From the NCBI RefSeq assembly GCF_007954405.1, contig NZ_CP042344.1, positions 1,302,001 to 1,366,000 of the forward strand: DNA of 64,000 nucleotides, in the 5' to 3' direction. Made by a program: the position numbers and the translations under genes. The notes under the pieces are model-generated. The model saw only the letters and a list, made by a program, of their open reading frames with translations, was not told where the DNA came from and did no database searches. Of the stretch, positions 33,131 through 41,093 are shown in pieces; position 1 is the first letter of the stretch, and each line of letters starts with the position of its first letter. This stretch comes from Comamonas flocculans. Its GTDB lineage: Bacteria; Pseudomonadota; Gammaproteobacteria; Burkholderiales; Burkholderiaceae_C.

Positions 33131-35662
33131 TCAGCGCGCGCCCTGCCCCTGGGCCGGCGCGTACTGGCGCGCCCATTCCAGAAAGGCGTCCAGCGGCATC
33201 GGGCGCGCCCAGTGGTAGCCCTGCTGCAGCGCGCAGCCCAGGCGCTGCAGCTCGCACGCCTGCTCGGCGGTTTCCACCCCTTCGCCTATCACCTCGCAAT
33301 GGAAGGCCTGCGCCAGGCCGATGATGCTCTGCACGATGGTCATGTCGTCGGGGTCGCTGAGCATGTCGCGGATGAAGCTCTGGTCGATCTTGAGCGCGTC
33401 CATGGGCAGGCGGCGCAGGTAGGTCAGCGACGAATAGCCGGTGCCGAAGTCGTCCAGCGCCACGCGCATGCCCTTGGCGCGCAGGCGCGTGAGCTCGGCC
33501 GAGACGTGCTCGATGTTGTAGAGCGCGGCGCTTTCGATGATCTCCAGCTCGATCAGCGAAGCATCCACCTGCGGATAGCGCTCCAGGCACTGCAGCACCC
33601 ACTGTGCAAAGCCTTCGTGCTGCAGGTACTGGGCGGAGATGTTCACGCTCAGCGCCAGCGGCCAGCCGGCGGCCTGCAGGCGGCCGATGCAGCGCAGGGC
33701 CTCGTCGAAGACCCAGCGATCGAAGGCGATCTCCAGCGCGCTGCCGGCCAGTGCGGGCAGGAAGGCGGCCGGCGAGAGCACGCCGTCCTGCGGATGGTTC
33801 CAGCGGATCAGGCATTCGGCGCCGACGATCTGGCGCGTGCCCACGTGCACCTTGGGTTGCAGATAGAGCGCGAACTCGCGCCGCTGCAGCGCCTGCTCCA
33901 AGTGCTGCAGCCGCGCCTGCTGCTCCTGCTGGTCGCGCGCGTGCAGCGCGTCGAAGCTGCAAAAACGGTTGCGCCCGGCCTGCTTGGCCTGGTACATGGC
34001 CTGGTCGGCGTGGCGCAGCAGGGTGTCGGCGTCGGCGTCGGGCGTGTCCAGCGGGTACAGCGTGTAGCCCATGCTGGCGGTGACGCGCACCTGGTGCACG
34101 CCGAGCATGTAGGGGCGACACAGCCGCTGCATCAGCTGGCGCAGCTTGCGTTCGCAGTCGCCGCGGCTGTTCAGGCCGGGCAACAGGATGATGAATTCAT
34201 CGCCCCCCAGACGCGCGGTGCGGTCGCCGCTGCGCAGCGCAGCGCCCAGGCGCCGCGCCACGCCCACCAGCAGCTGGTCGCCGACGTCGTGGCCCAGCGT
34301 GTCGTTGACCGGCTTGAAGCGGTCCAGGTCCAGGTAGACCACGCCCAGCAGGGAGCCGCTGCGCCGCGCCAGCGCCATTTCCTCCTGCAGGTGCTGGGCC
34401 AGCTTGAGCCGGTTGGGCAGCTGCGTGAGCACGTCGTAGTGCGCCAGGTGGCGCAGCTGCTCCTGCTGCTCGAGCTGCTGCGTCACGTCCAGGCTCACGC
34501 CCAGCATGCGCAGGCCGGGGCCCTGGCCGTCGGGCCGCACGATCTTGCCCAGATTGCGTATCCAGCGCACCGCGCCGCTGCCCAGCACCACGCGCCAGGT
34601 CTGGTCGAAGGGCTGCGTCGGGTGTTCGCCATGGGCCTGCGCCGCCTGCTCTATGGCTTGCAGGTCGGCCTCGGTGATGCCGCTGCTGCAGGCCGGCCAG
34701 GCCCAGGGGCCGCGCCCCGGCGCAAGGCCGTGCATGGCGCGCCAGCGCTCATCGCCGGTGATCTGGCCGCTGACCAGGTCCCAGTCCCACAGACCCAGTG
34801 CCGCGGCCGAGACGGTCAGTGACAGCAGCTCCTCGCGCTCGCGGATGCGCTTTTCGTTGCGGATGCGCTCGGTCACGTCGTGCGCGGAGAACAGCCAGCA
34901 GGGCTCCCCGTGGTAGTCGAGCTCGCGTATCGACTGCACCACGGTGCGCTGCTGGCCGCCGCGGATGTAGAGCTTGATCTCGTGGTTGTCCAGCTGGCCC
35001 TTGGCATCGATGGCGGCGATCATGCGCGCGCGGTCCTCGGGGTCGTACAGGCCCATCTCGATCGCGCTCAGGCCGCTGGTCTCTTCCTGGTGGATGCCGG
35101 TCATCGCCTCCCAGGCGGGGTTGACCAGCAGGTATTTGTTGTCGCTGCGCCGCGAGATGCCCATGGGCAGCGGCACCATGCGAAAGATGTGCGAGAGATG
35201 GCGTTCGGACTCGCGCAGCTGTTCTTCGCGCCGACGCGCCTCATCGATGTCCTGCAGGATGCCGCGCAGGCAGCGCACGCGCCCGTTTTCCAGCGCCGGC
35301 TCGGCGGCCACCAGCACCCACAACAGGCGCCCGTCGGCGCGCAGGATCTGCAGCGGCATGGACCATGACGCCCCCGCACGCAGGCCGCTCAGCAGGCGCG
35401 CACGCAGCTCGGCGCGCCAGGGCGGCGCCACATGGGTGTCGATGAGCCCGGCATCGACCGGGCTGCCCGGCGCCAGGCCCAGCAGGGTATTGCAGGTGTC
35501 GGTCCAGAGCGTGACACCCCGGCCCGTGGTGATCTCCCAAACGCCCAGGCCCGCCATGCGCCCGGCCTGCTGCAGCAGCGCGAGCAGCGCCTGCCTGCGA
35601 CCACCGCGCGCTGGCGCGTCGGGGCCGTCGTCGGCAGGCGGCGGCAACGGTGCATCGCTCAT
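33131..35662 (-). CDS. PAS-GGDEF-EAL cyclic-di-GMP protein
   Basis: An 843-residue soluble protein. Three PAS-type modules occupy about 25-145, 150-270 and 280-400. The GGDEF domain has its intact active site GGDEF (486-490) and inhibitory site RSGD five residues before. The EAL domain follows (about 600-830) with the variant ECLIRW, but DDFGTG, LKIDQSF and GEGVE are intact. It can in principle both make and break c-di-GMP under PAS input. No membrane segment. Between holA (83 nt) and the sirtuin. Confidence 0.9.
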   Translation of the reverse strand: MSDAPLPPPADDGPDAPARGGRRQALLALLQQAGRMAGLGVWEITTGRGVTLWTDTCNTLLGLAPGSPVDAGLIDTHVAPPWRAELRARLLSGLRAGASWSMPLQILRADGRLLWVLVAAEPALENGRVRCLRGILQDIDEARRREEQLRESERHLSHIFRMVPLPMGISRRSDNKYLLVNPAWEAMTGIHQEETSGLSAIEMGLYDPEDRARMIAAIDAKGQLDNHEIKLYIRGGQQRTVVQSIRELDYHGEPCWLFSAHDVTERIRNEKRIREREELLSLTVSAAALGLWDWDLVSGQITGDERWRAMHGLAPGRGPWAWPACSSGITEADLQAIEQAAQAHGEHPTQPFDQTWRVVLGSGAVRWIRNLGKIVRPDGQGPGLRMLGVSLDVTQQLEQQEQLRHLAHYDVLTQLPNRLKLAQHLQEEMALARRSGSLLGVVYLDLDRFKPVNDTLGHDVGDQLLVGVARRLGAALRSGDRTARLGGDEFIILLPGLNSRGDCERKLRQLMQRLCRPYMLGVHQVRVTASMGYTLYPLDTPDADADTLLRHADQAMYQAKQAGRNRFCSFDALHARDQQEQQARLQHLEQALQRREFALYLQPKVHVGTRQIVGAECLIRWNHPQDGVLSPAAFLPALAGSALEIAFDRWVFDEALRCIGRLQAAGWPLALSVNISAQYLQHEGFAQWVLQCLERYPQVDASLIELEIIESAALYNIEHVSAELTRLRAKGMRVALDDFGTGYSSLTYLRRLPMDALKIDQSFIRDMLSDPDDMTIVQSIIGLAQAFHCEVIGEGVETAEQACELQRLGCALQQGYHWARPMPLDAFLEWARQYAPAQGQGAR

Positions 35663-35745
35663 GGCTGCTCAGGATACCAACGACCGCCGGCGTTTGCCAG
35701 AGCACAAACACCGACCGGAGGCCATCGCCCGCGCCAGGCGGCGCA

Positions 35746-36810
35746 CTAGCCCCTGGCGGCCTCGCCCTGCGCCACTCGGGCGAGCTGCTGCGCCAGGCGC
35801 GCCAGCGCGAGCCAGGGGTCGGAAGGCCAGTCGGGTATCTTCAAACCCTTGACGATGCCGTCCACGCGGTGCGCGGACATCAAGAGCTGCGCCAGGCGCC
35901 GCGCGCTCAGTCGCGGCAGCAGGCGCTCGTACAGGCGCTCCTTCTTGCCCCAGACGCGCGCCTCGCGCAGCGCGGCGCCCAGGGGGCGGCCGGCGTCGAT
36001 GGCGGCGCGCACCCGCGCAAGCTGGCGGATGTCCTCGGCCAGCGCCCAGTGCACCAGCACCTCGGCCTCGCCTTCGGCGCGCAGGCCGTCGAGCATGCGC
36101 TGCACCCGCCCCACCTGCCCGGCGAGCACCGCTTCGGCAAGCTGGAACACGTCGTAGCGCGCGACGTTGAGCACGGCGGATTCGACCTGTCCGGCCGAAA
36201 GTTCGCCCGGCGGATACAGCAGTGCGAGCTTCTGGATTTCCTGGTGCGCCGCCAGCAGATTGCCCTCGACGCGGTCGGCGAAGAATTGCAGCGTGTGCTG
36301 GCCCTCGCTGCCGGCCGCCACGCGCTGGCCCTGGACGGCCAGGCGCTCGGCGATCCAGCGCGGCAGCTGCTCGCGCGCGATGGGCTCGATGGCGATGCCG
36401 ACGCCGGCGGCTTCCAGCGCGCTGAACCAGGCGCTGGTGCGCGTGGCCTTGTCCAGGCGCGGCAGGCTGATCAGGGTGAGCGTGCTGTCGTTGCCCTGCG
36501 CGGCGGCAGCGATCTGTTGCAACGCGGCCGATCCGTCCTTGCCCGGCTTGCCGCCGGGAATGCGCAGCTCGATAACCTGCTTGTCGGCAAACAGGCTCAA
36601 GCTGCCGCCCGCCGCAAGCACCGCACCCCAATCGAAGTGCGCACCGCTCACGGTGAAGCTGCTGCGCTCGGCATAGCCCTGCGCGCGTGCGGCGGTGCGG
36701 ATCGCATCCTGCGCCTCTTGCTGCAGCAAGGGCTCGTCGCCATGCAGCAGGTACAGGGGTTTGAGGCCCTTTTGCAGGTGGGCGTCAAGCTGGTTCAGGG
36801 CAAGCTGCAT
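35746..36810 (-). CDS. holA: DNA polymerase III subunit delta
   Basis: A 354-residue clamp-loader subunit that opens the beta sliding clamp. The start MQLALNQLDAHLQKGLKPLYLLHGDEPLL is family-like and the C-terminal collar region is present (WGKKERLYERLL). In the order leuS-lptE-holA (13-nt gap to lptE), conserved in Burkholderiales. A further downstream neighbour usually expected in this group, proA, is separated here by 13 kb. Confidence 0.94.
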   Translation of the reverse strand: MQLALNQLDAHLQKGLKPLYLLHGDEPLLQQEAQDAIRTAARAQGYAERSSFTVSGAHFDWGAVLAAGGSLSLFADKQVIELRIPGGKPGKDGSAALQQIAAAAQGNDSTLTLISLPRLDKATRTSAWFSALEAAGVGIAIEPIAREQLPRWIAERLAVQGQRVAAGSEGQHTLQFFADRVEGNLLAAHQEIQKLALLYPPGELSAGQVESAVLNVARYDVFQLAEAVLAGQVGRVQRMLDGLRAEGEAEVLVHWALAEDIRQLARVRAAIDAGRPLGAALREARVWGKKERLYERLLPRLSARRLAQLLMSAHRVDGIVKGLKIPDWPSDPWLALARLAQQLARVAQGEAARG

Positions 36811-36823
36811 GGCGCGCCCCCGG

Positions 36824-37327
36824 CTAGCGCGGCGCCTTCACCGCCGCCAGGCGGCGCACGATCTGCTGCACCAGGTCCATCTGCATGTTGCGGTAAAGCA
36901 GCGCCTCTTCCGATTCCTTGGCGAGCGAGACGGATTCGCTGTAGCTCACGTCCTCGGTGCGCGCCAGGCGCGTGTCGCCTATCCACACGCCGCCGCGCTG
37001 GTCCCGAAGCCGAAAATGGACCGACAGCCCCAGCTGCAGCTCGCGCACCTGGCCGGCCGTGGTCATGCCGACCACGGTGCGGCTGCGCTGCTCGCCAAAG
37101 AGTTCCAGCACCACTTCGGCCTGGGCCTGCTGCCCGGGGTCGGTATGCAGCAGCAGGCCCCCGCCCGCGCCCTGCAGCGTGCGGATCAGCGGCTGGTTCA
37201 GCGAGGTGCCGCCGGGCGCGAGGTAGAGCGAGGAGAAGGCGAACTCGGGCGCGCCGCGCAGGTGAAAGCCGCAGCCGGCCAGCGGCGCGGCGGCGAGCAG
37301 GACAAGCAGGGTGCGGCGCTGGGGCAT
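36824..37327 (-). CDS. lptE: LPS-assembly lipoprotein LptE
   Basis: A 167-residue outer-membrane lipoprotein; signal peptide with lipobox LAGC (Cys19), then CGFHLRGAPEF. LptE plugs and helps fold LptD, which inserts LPS in the outer leaflet. Start ATG gives MPQRRTLLVLL; the longer upstream frame is antisense to leuS. Spaced 5 nt after leuS and 13 nt before holA, the usual operon. Confidence 0.9.
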   Translation of the reverse strand: MPQRRTLLVLLAAAPLAGCGFHLRGAPEFAFSSLYLAPGGTSLNQPLIRTLQGAGGGLLLHTDPGQQAQAEVVLELFGEQRSRTVVGMTTAGQVRELQLGLSVHFRLRDQRGGVWIGDTRLARTEDVSYSESVSLAKESEEALLYRNMQMDLVQQIVRRLAAVKAPR

Positions 37328-37332
37328 GGCGC

Positions 37333-40035
37333 TCAGACGACGATGTTCACCAGGCGCCCGGGCACGACGATGAGCTTTTTCGGCGCCGCGCCCAGGGTAA
37401 ATTTCTGCGCCTCGGGGCTGGCCAGCGCCACCTGCTCGATGGTCGCCTTGTCGGCCGTGGCGCTGACCTGGATGGCGCCGCGCAGCTTGCCGTTGACCTG
37501 CAGCATGAGCTCGATCTCGTCCTGCCTGAGGGCGTCCTCGTCCACCTGCGGCCAGGGCGCGTCCAGCAGCTCGCCGAGCACGCCGGCGTAGCCCAGCTCC
37601 TGCCAGAGCACATGGGTGATGTGCGGCGTGGCCGGGTAGAGCACGCGCAGCAGGATGCCGTAGCCCTCGATCAGCGCCACCTGGGCGCCCGCATCCTCCA
37701 GCGCCTTGAAGCCTTCGAGCGCGTTGAGCATCTTCATCGCGCCCGAGACCACGGTGTTGTACTGCATGCGCTGGTAGTCGTAGTCCACCTGCTTGAGCAC
37801 GCCGTGGATCTCCAGCCGCAAGGCCTTTGCCGCCTTGCCGAATTTCACATCTTTTAGTGCTGTAGCCCCCGCCACGCTTGCGATGGCAGCTTGCATGTCC
37901 ATGGCAACGAGCTTGCTGCCGAAACCCCAGACGCGGCGCAGGAAACGGCTGCTGCCCTCCACCGCCGAGTCGTTCCACTCCAGCGTGAGCTCGGGCGGCG
38001 AGGTAAACATGGTGTACAGCCGCGCGGTGTCGGCACCGTACTTCTCGATCAGGTCCTGCGGATCGACGCCGTTGTTCTTGGACTTGGACATGGTGCCCAC
38101 GCCCTCGTAATCGATGGCGGTGCCCACGGGCAGCAGGCCATCGCCACTGTCTGCCGGGTTCTTCAACTTGGCACCGACGATCTTGCCGGCCTCGTCGAAC
38201 ACGTGCTCCACGTCCTTGGGCCAGAAATAGTCCTTGCCGCCCTTGGCGTTGCGCCGGCTGTAGATATGGTTCAAGACCATGCCCTGGGTGAGCAGGCGGG
38301 TGAAGGGCTCGTCGACCTTGACCAGGCCCAGGTCACGCATCACCTTGGTCCAGAAACGCGCGTACAGCAGGTGCAGGATGGCGTGTTCGATGCCGCCGAT
38401 GTACTGGTCCATCGGCATCCAGTACCGCGCGCCGTCCGCCACCATGGCCTGGTCGTTCTTCGGGTCGCAGTAGCGCATGAAGTACCAGGAGCTGTCCACG
38501 AAGGTGTCCATGGTGTCGGTCTCGCGCCGGGCCGGCTTGCCGCAGCAGGGGCAGGCCACCTTGAGGAAGGCTTCGCACTTGTTCAAGGGATTGCCGCTGC
38601 CATCGGGTACCAGGCCTTCGGGCAGCACCACCGGCAAGTCCTTCTCGGGCACCGGCACCACGCCGCAGGATGCGCAATGGATGATGGGAATCGGCGTGCC
38701 CCAATAGCGCTGGCGCGAGATGCCCCAGTCGCGCAGGCGCCAGGTGGTCTTCTTCTCGCCCAGGCCTTTTCCCGCCAGCAGCGCGGCGACCCTGTCCACC
38801 GCCTGCGCGTGGCTCAAACCGTCGAGCACGCCGGAGTTGACGCAGTGCGCGCGCGCCTTGTCGCCGTACCAGTCCTGCCAGCCATCGAGCGAAAAGGCCT
38901 CGCCCTCGACCGCCACCACCTGCCGGATCGGCAGCTTGTATTTCTTGGCAAAGGCGAAGTCGCGCTCGTCGTGCGCCGGCACGCCCATCACCGCGCCGTC
39001 GCCGTAGCCCATCAAGACGTAGTTGCCGACCCAGACCGCGACCGCCTCGCCGGTGAGCGGGTGCGTGACCGTGAGGCCCGTGGGCATGCCCTCTTTTTCC
39101 TTCAGCGCCAGTTCGGCCTCGGTGGTGCCGCCTTCCTTGCAGTGCTGGATGAATTCGGCGAGCCTGGGGTTGCCGCTGGCGGCATGTGCGGCCAGCGGGT
39201 GCTCGGGCGCGACGGCGCAGAAGGTCACGCCCATGATGGTGTCGGCACGGGTGGTGAAGACGTACATCTTCCCGCCCTGGATCAGCTCGCCATCCGCGCC
39301 CTGGATGTCGTGCGTGAAGGCAAAGCGCACGCCGCTGGACTTGCCTATCCAGTTCTCCTGCATCAGCCGCACCTTGTCGGGCCAGCCGGTCAACGTCGCC
39401 CTGTCGCCGCCGGGCTGCACGTGGTCGAGCAGCTCCTGCGCGTAGTCGGTGATCTTCAGGTAGTAGCCCGGGATCTCGCGCTTTTCCACCAGCGCGCCGG
39501 TGCGCCAGCCGCGCCCGTCGATCACCTGCTCGTTGGCCAGCACGGTCTGGTCCACCGGGTCCCAGTTGACCACCTGCGTCTTGCGGTAGGCGATGCCTTT
39601 TTCCAGCATCTTCAGGAACAGCCACTGGTTCCACCTGTAGTACGCGGGGTCGCAGGTAGCGACCTCGCGGCTCCAGTCGATCGCCAGGCCCATGGCCTGC
39701 ATCTGGCCCTTCATGGTCGCGATGTTGTCCCAGGTCCACTGGGCAGGCGGCACCTTGTTTTTCAGCGCCGCGTTCTCGGCGGGCAGGCCGAACGCATCCC
39801 AGCCCATCGGCATGAGCACGTTGTAGCCGCGCATGCGCAGGCTGCGCGTGAGCATGTCGTTGATGGTGTAGTTGCGCACGTGCCCCATGTGCAGCTTGCC
39901 GCTGGGGTAGGGCAGCATGGAGCAGGCGTAGAACTTCTGCTTGCGCTCGTCCTCGGTGACGCGGTAGGCGTCGGTGGCTGTCCAGTGGGCGTGCGCGGCG
40001 CGCTCCACGGCGGCGGGATCGTATCGGTCTTGCAT
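37333..40035 (-). CDS. leuS: Leucyl-tRNA synthetase
   Basis: A 900-residue class I synthetase. Signature HMGH (in [16 protein letters not shown], about 42-58) and MSKS (in [10 protein letters not shown], about 654-663) are present, with the CP1 editing domain between and an anticodon-binding C-terminus. It charges tRNA-Leu. Full family length. A weak trace of the dispersed repeat may be present at 37850-37890. First gene of leuS-lptE-holA. Confidence 0.97.
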   Translation of the reverse strand: MQDRYDPAAVERAAHAHWTATDAYRVTEDERKQKFYACSMLPYPSGKLHMGHVRNYTINDMLTRSLRMRGYNVLMPMGWDAFGLPAENAALKNKVPPAQWTWDNIATMKGQMQAMGLAIDWSREVATCDPAYYRWNQWLFLKMLEKGIAYRKTQVVNWDPVDQTVLANEQVIDGRGWRTGALVEKREIPGYYLKITDYAQELLDHVQPGGDRATLTGWPDKVRLMQENWIGKSSGVRFAFTHDIQGADGELIQGGKMYVFTTRADTIMGVTFCAVAPEHPLAAHAASGNPRLAEFIQHCKEGGTTEAELALKEKEGMPTGLTVTHPLTGEAVAVWVGNYVLMGYGDGAVMGVPAHDERDFAFAKKYKLPIRQVVAVEGEAFSLDGWQDWYGDKARAHCVNSGVLDGLSHAQAVDRVAALLAGKGLGEKKTTWRLRDWGISRQRYWGTPIPIIHCASCGVVPVPEKDLPVVLPEGLVPDGSGNPLNKCEAFLKVACPCCGKPARRETDTMDTFVDSSWYFMRYCDPKNDQAMVADGARYWMPMDQYIGGIEHAILHLLYARFWTKVMRDLGLVKVDEPFTRLLTQGMVLNHIYSRRNAKGGKDYFWPKDVEHVFDEAGKIVGAKLKNPADSGDGLLPVGTAIDYEGVGTMSKSKNNGVDPQDLIEKYGADTARLYTMFTSPPELTLEWNDSAVEGSSRFLRRVWGFGSKLVAMDMQAAIASVAGATALKDVKFGKAAKALRLEIHGVLKQVDYDYQRMQYNTVVSGAMKMLNALEGFKALEDAGAQVALIEGYGILLRVLYPATPHITHVLWQELGYAGVLGELLDAPWPQVDEDALRQDEIELMLQVNGKLRGAIQVSATADKATIEQVALASPEAQKFTLGAAPKKLIVVPGRLVNIVV

Positions 40036-40140
40036 GAAAGCTGGGAAGGGGCCAAGCGCCGCGCGCGGGCGCGCGCAGGTCGCGAACCGGCCATTTTAGG
40101 ACGTGTGCGCGCCGCAGCCGCCCGGGAGGCGAATATCTAA

Positions 40141-40199
40141 AATAATAGCTACCTACGCTTGCATACAAAGGATTTCAGGTATTTTTATATCTGAAATCC
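40141..40199 (-). repeat. Repeat/hairpin after S24 repressor gene
   Basis: GGATTTCAG (40170-40178) is perfectly repeated inverted at 40191-40199, with an A/T-rich 12-nt loop; on the minus strand TTTG follows, so it may terminate the repressor transcript. Just before it, aataatagctacctacgctt (40141-40160) resembles the half-sites of the dispersed repeat. The rest of the 194-nt gap to leuS is featureless. Confidence 0.45.
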
Positions 40200-40229
40200 A
40201 ATGCCTGCATGCGGTACCAGCTCTGTTTT

Positions 40230-40922
40230 TCATATGTTCTCGCCCTGTTTGAAGACCACGCGCCCGATGGGCACACAGTCCGGCCCGGCACAGGCCTTGC
40301 GCGGATAGCGCGCCTGGTCGAGGTTGTCCGCCACCAGCCACCAGCCGTCGCCGTCGCGTTGCACGCGGCGCACCAGCACCTCGCCGTAGAAATTGATGGC
40401 AAACACCTGGCCATCGCGCAGTGTGGTCTCGGCGGTGTCCAGCACGAAGACATCGCCCACGTGCAGGGCCGGCTCCATCCCTGCAGCCGCCATGCGCAGC
40501 GCCAGCAGCCGCGTAGGCCGGTAGCCCCGCCGCGCCAGCCAGTGGCGATGCAGGGACAGCGGTGCGTCTTCGTCGCTCTCGTCGGGCACCACGGTATAGC
40601 CAGCGATACCCGTGCGCACCCGCAGCTGCACTGGATAGAGCTGATACACCTCAGGCCCCGCGCCATAGTCGTAGGCCGGCGCCGCGTCCTCTTGCGCGTG
40701 CGCGAGCGCCGGTGAAAACCAGCCGCGCATGCCGCGCAGGGATTCGATGCGGCGCACCGTCTTGTCCGAGATGGCGCGCCGACCGAGCAGCATCTGGCGC
40801 ACGAAGGCGCCGCCCCGATACCCCAGCAGCCGGCCGAAAGACGCCACATTGCCTTCGGCCAGCTTGTTTACCGCATCGGCCAAGCGCATACGGCGCGATT
40901 CCTGAATCTGGCTCTCGTCCAT
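40230..40922 (-). CDS. S24-type (LexA/cI-like) transcriptional repressor
   Basis: About 230 residues. Residues 1-55 are an atypical helix-turn-helix (LADAVNKLAEGNVASFGRLLG), and residues about 100-215 form the S24/LexA-type domain with the hydrophobic GMEPALHVGDVFVLD segment carrying the serine position of the fold (here GMEP), and later INFYGEVLVRR with the Lys position not clear. It may be a phage-derived regulator. ATG at 40922 is preferred over an ATG further upstream that would overlap the operator-like repeat. Confidence 0.8.
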   Translation of the reverse strand: MDESQIQESRRMRLADAVNKLAEGNVASFGRLLGYRGGAFVRQMLLGRRAISDKTVRRIESLRGMRGWFSPALAHAQEDAAPAYDYGAGPEVYQLYPVQLRVRTGIAGYTVVPDESDEDAPLSLHRHWLARRGYRPTRLLALRMAAAGMEPALHVGDVFVLDTAETTLRDGQVFAINFYGEVLVRRVQRDGDGWWLVADNLDQARYPRKACAGPDCVPIGRVVFKQGENI

Positions 40923-40953
40923 CGAGGCAACGTAGCATGCGGCATTTCTCCAT

Positions 40954-40984
40954 TTGCTATCATGCGATGGTAGCAATTGCTAAC
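40954..40984. promoter_or_regulatory. Operator-like repeat between divergent genes
   Basis: TTGCTATC (40954-40961) and GGTAGCAA (40969-40976) form an inverted repeat with one mismatch and a 7-nt spacer; TTGCTAAC (40977-40984) adds a third half-site immediately after. The position upstream of the S24 repressor and 110 nt before the divergent GGDEF-EAL start suggests autoregulation and control of the divergent gene. Confidence 0.6.
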
Positions 40985-41093
40985 AGATCATGCCCGCGAT
41001 CTCTGGCTTCCCGGACCGTCCCGGCCTTCGCGCGGGCGCGCATGGATGTCCGCGCGCCGTGCATGCACGCCAGCGGACCCGCAGGGCGGCGCA

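Noticed and set aside
37850..37890. Copy of the dispersed repeat in leuS
   Set aside because: Similarity is too weak to separate from chance by eye.
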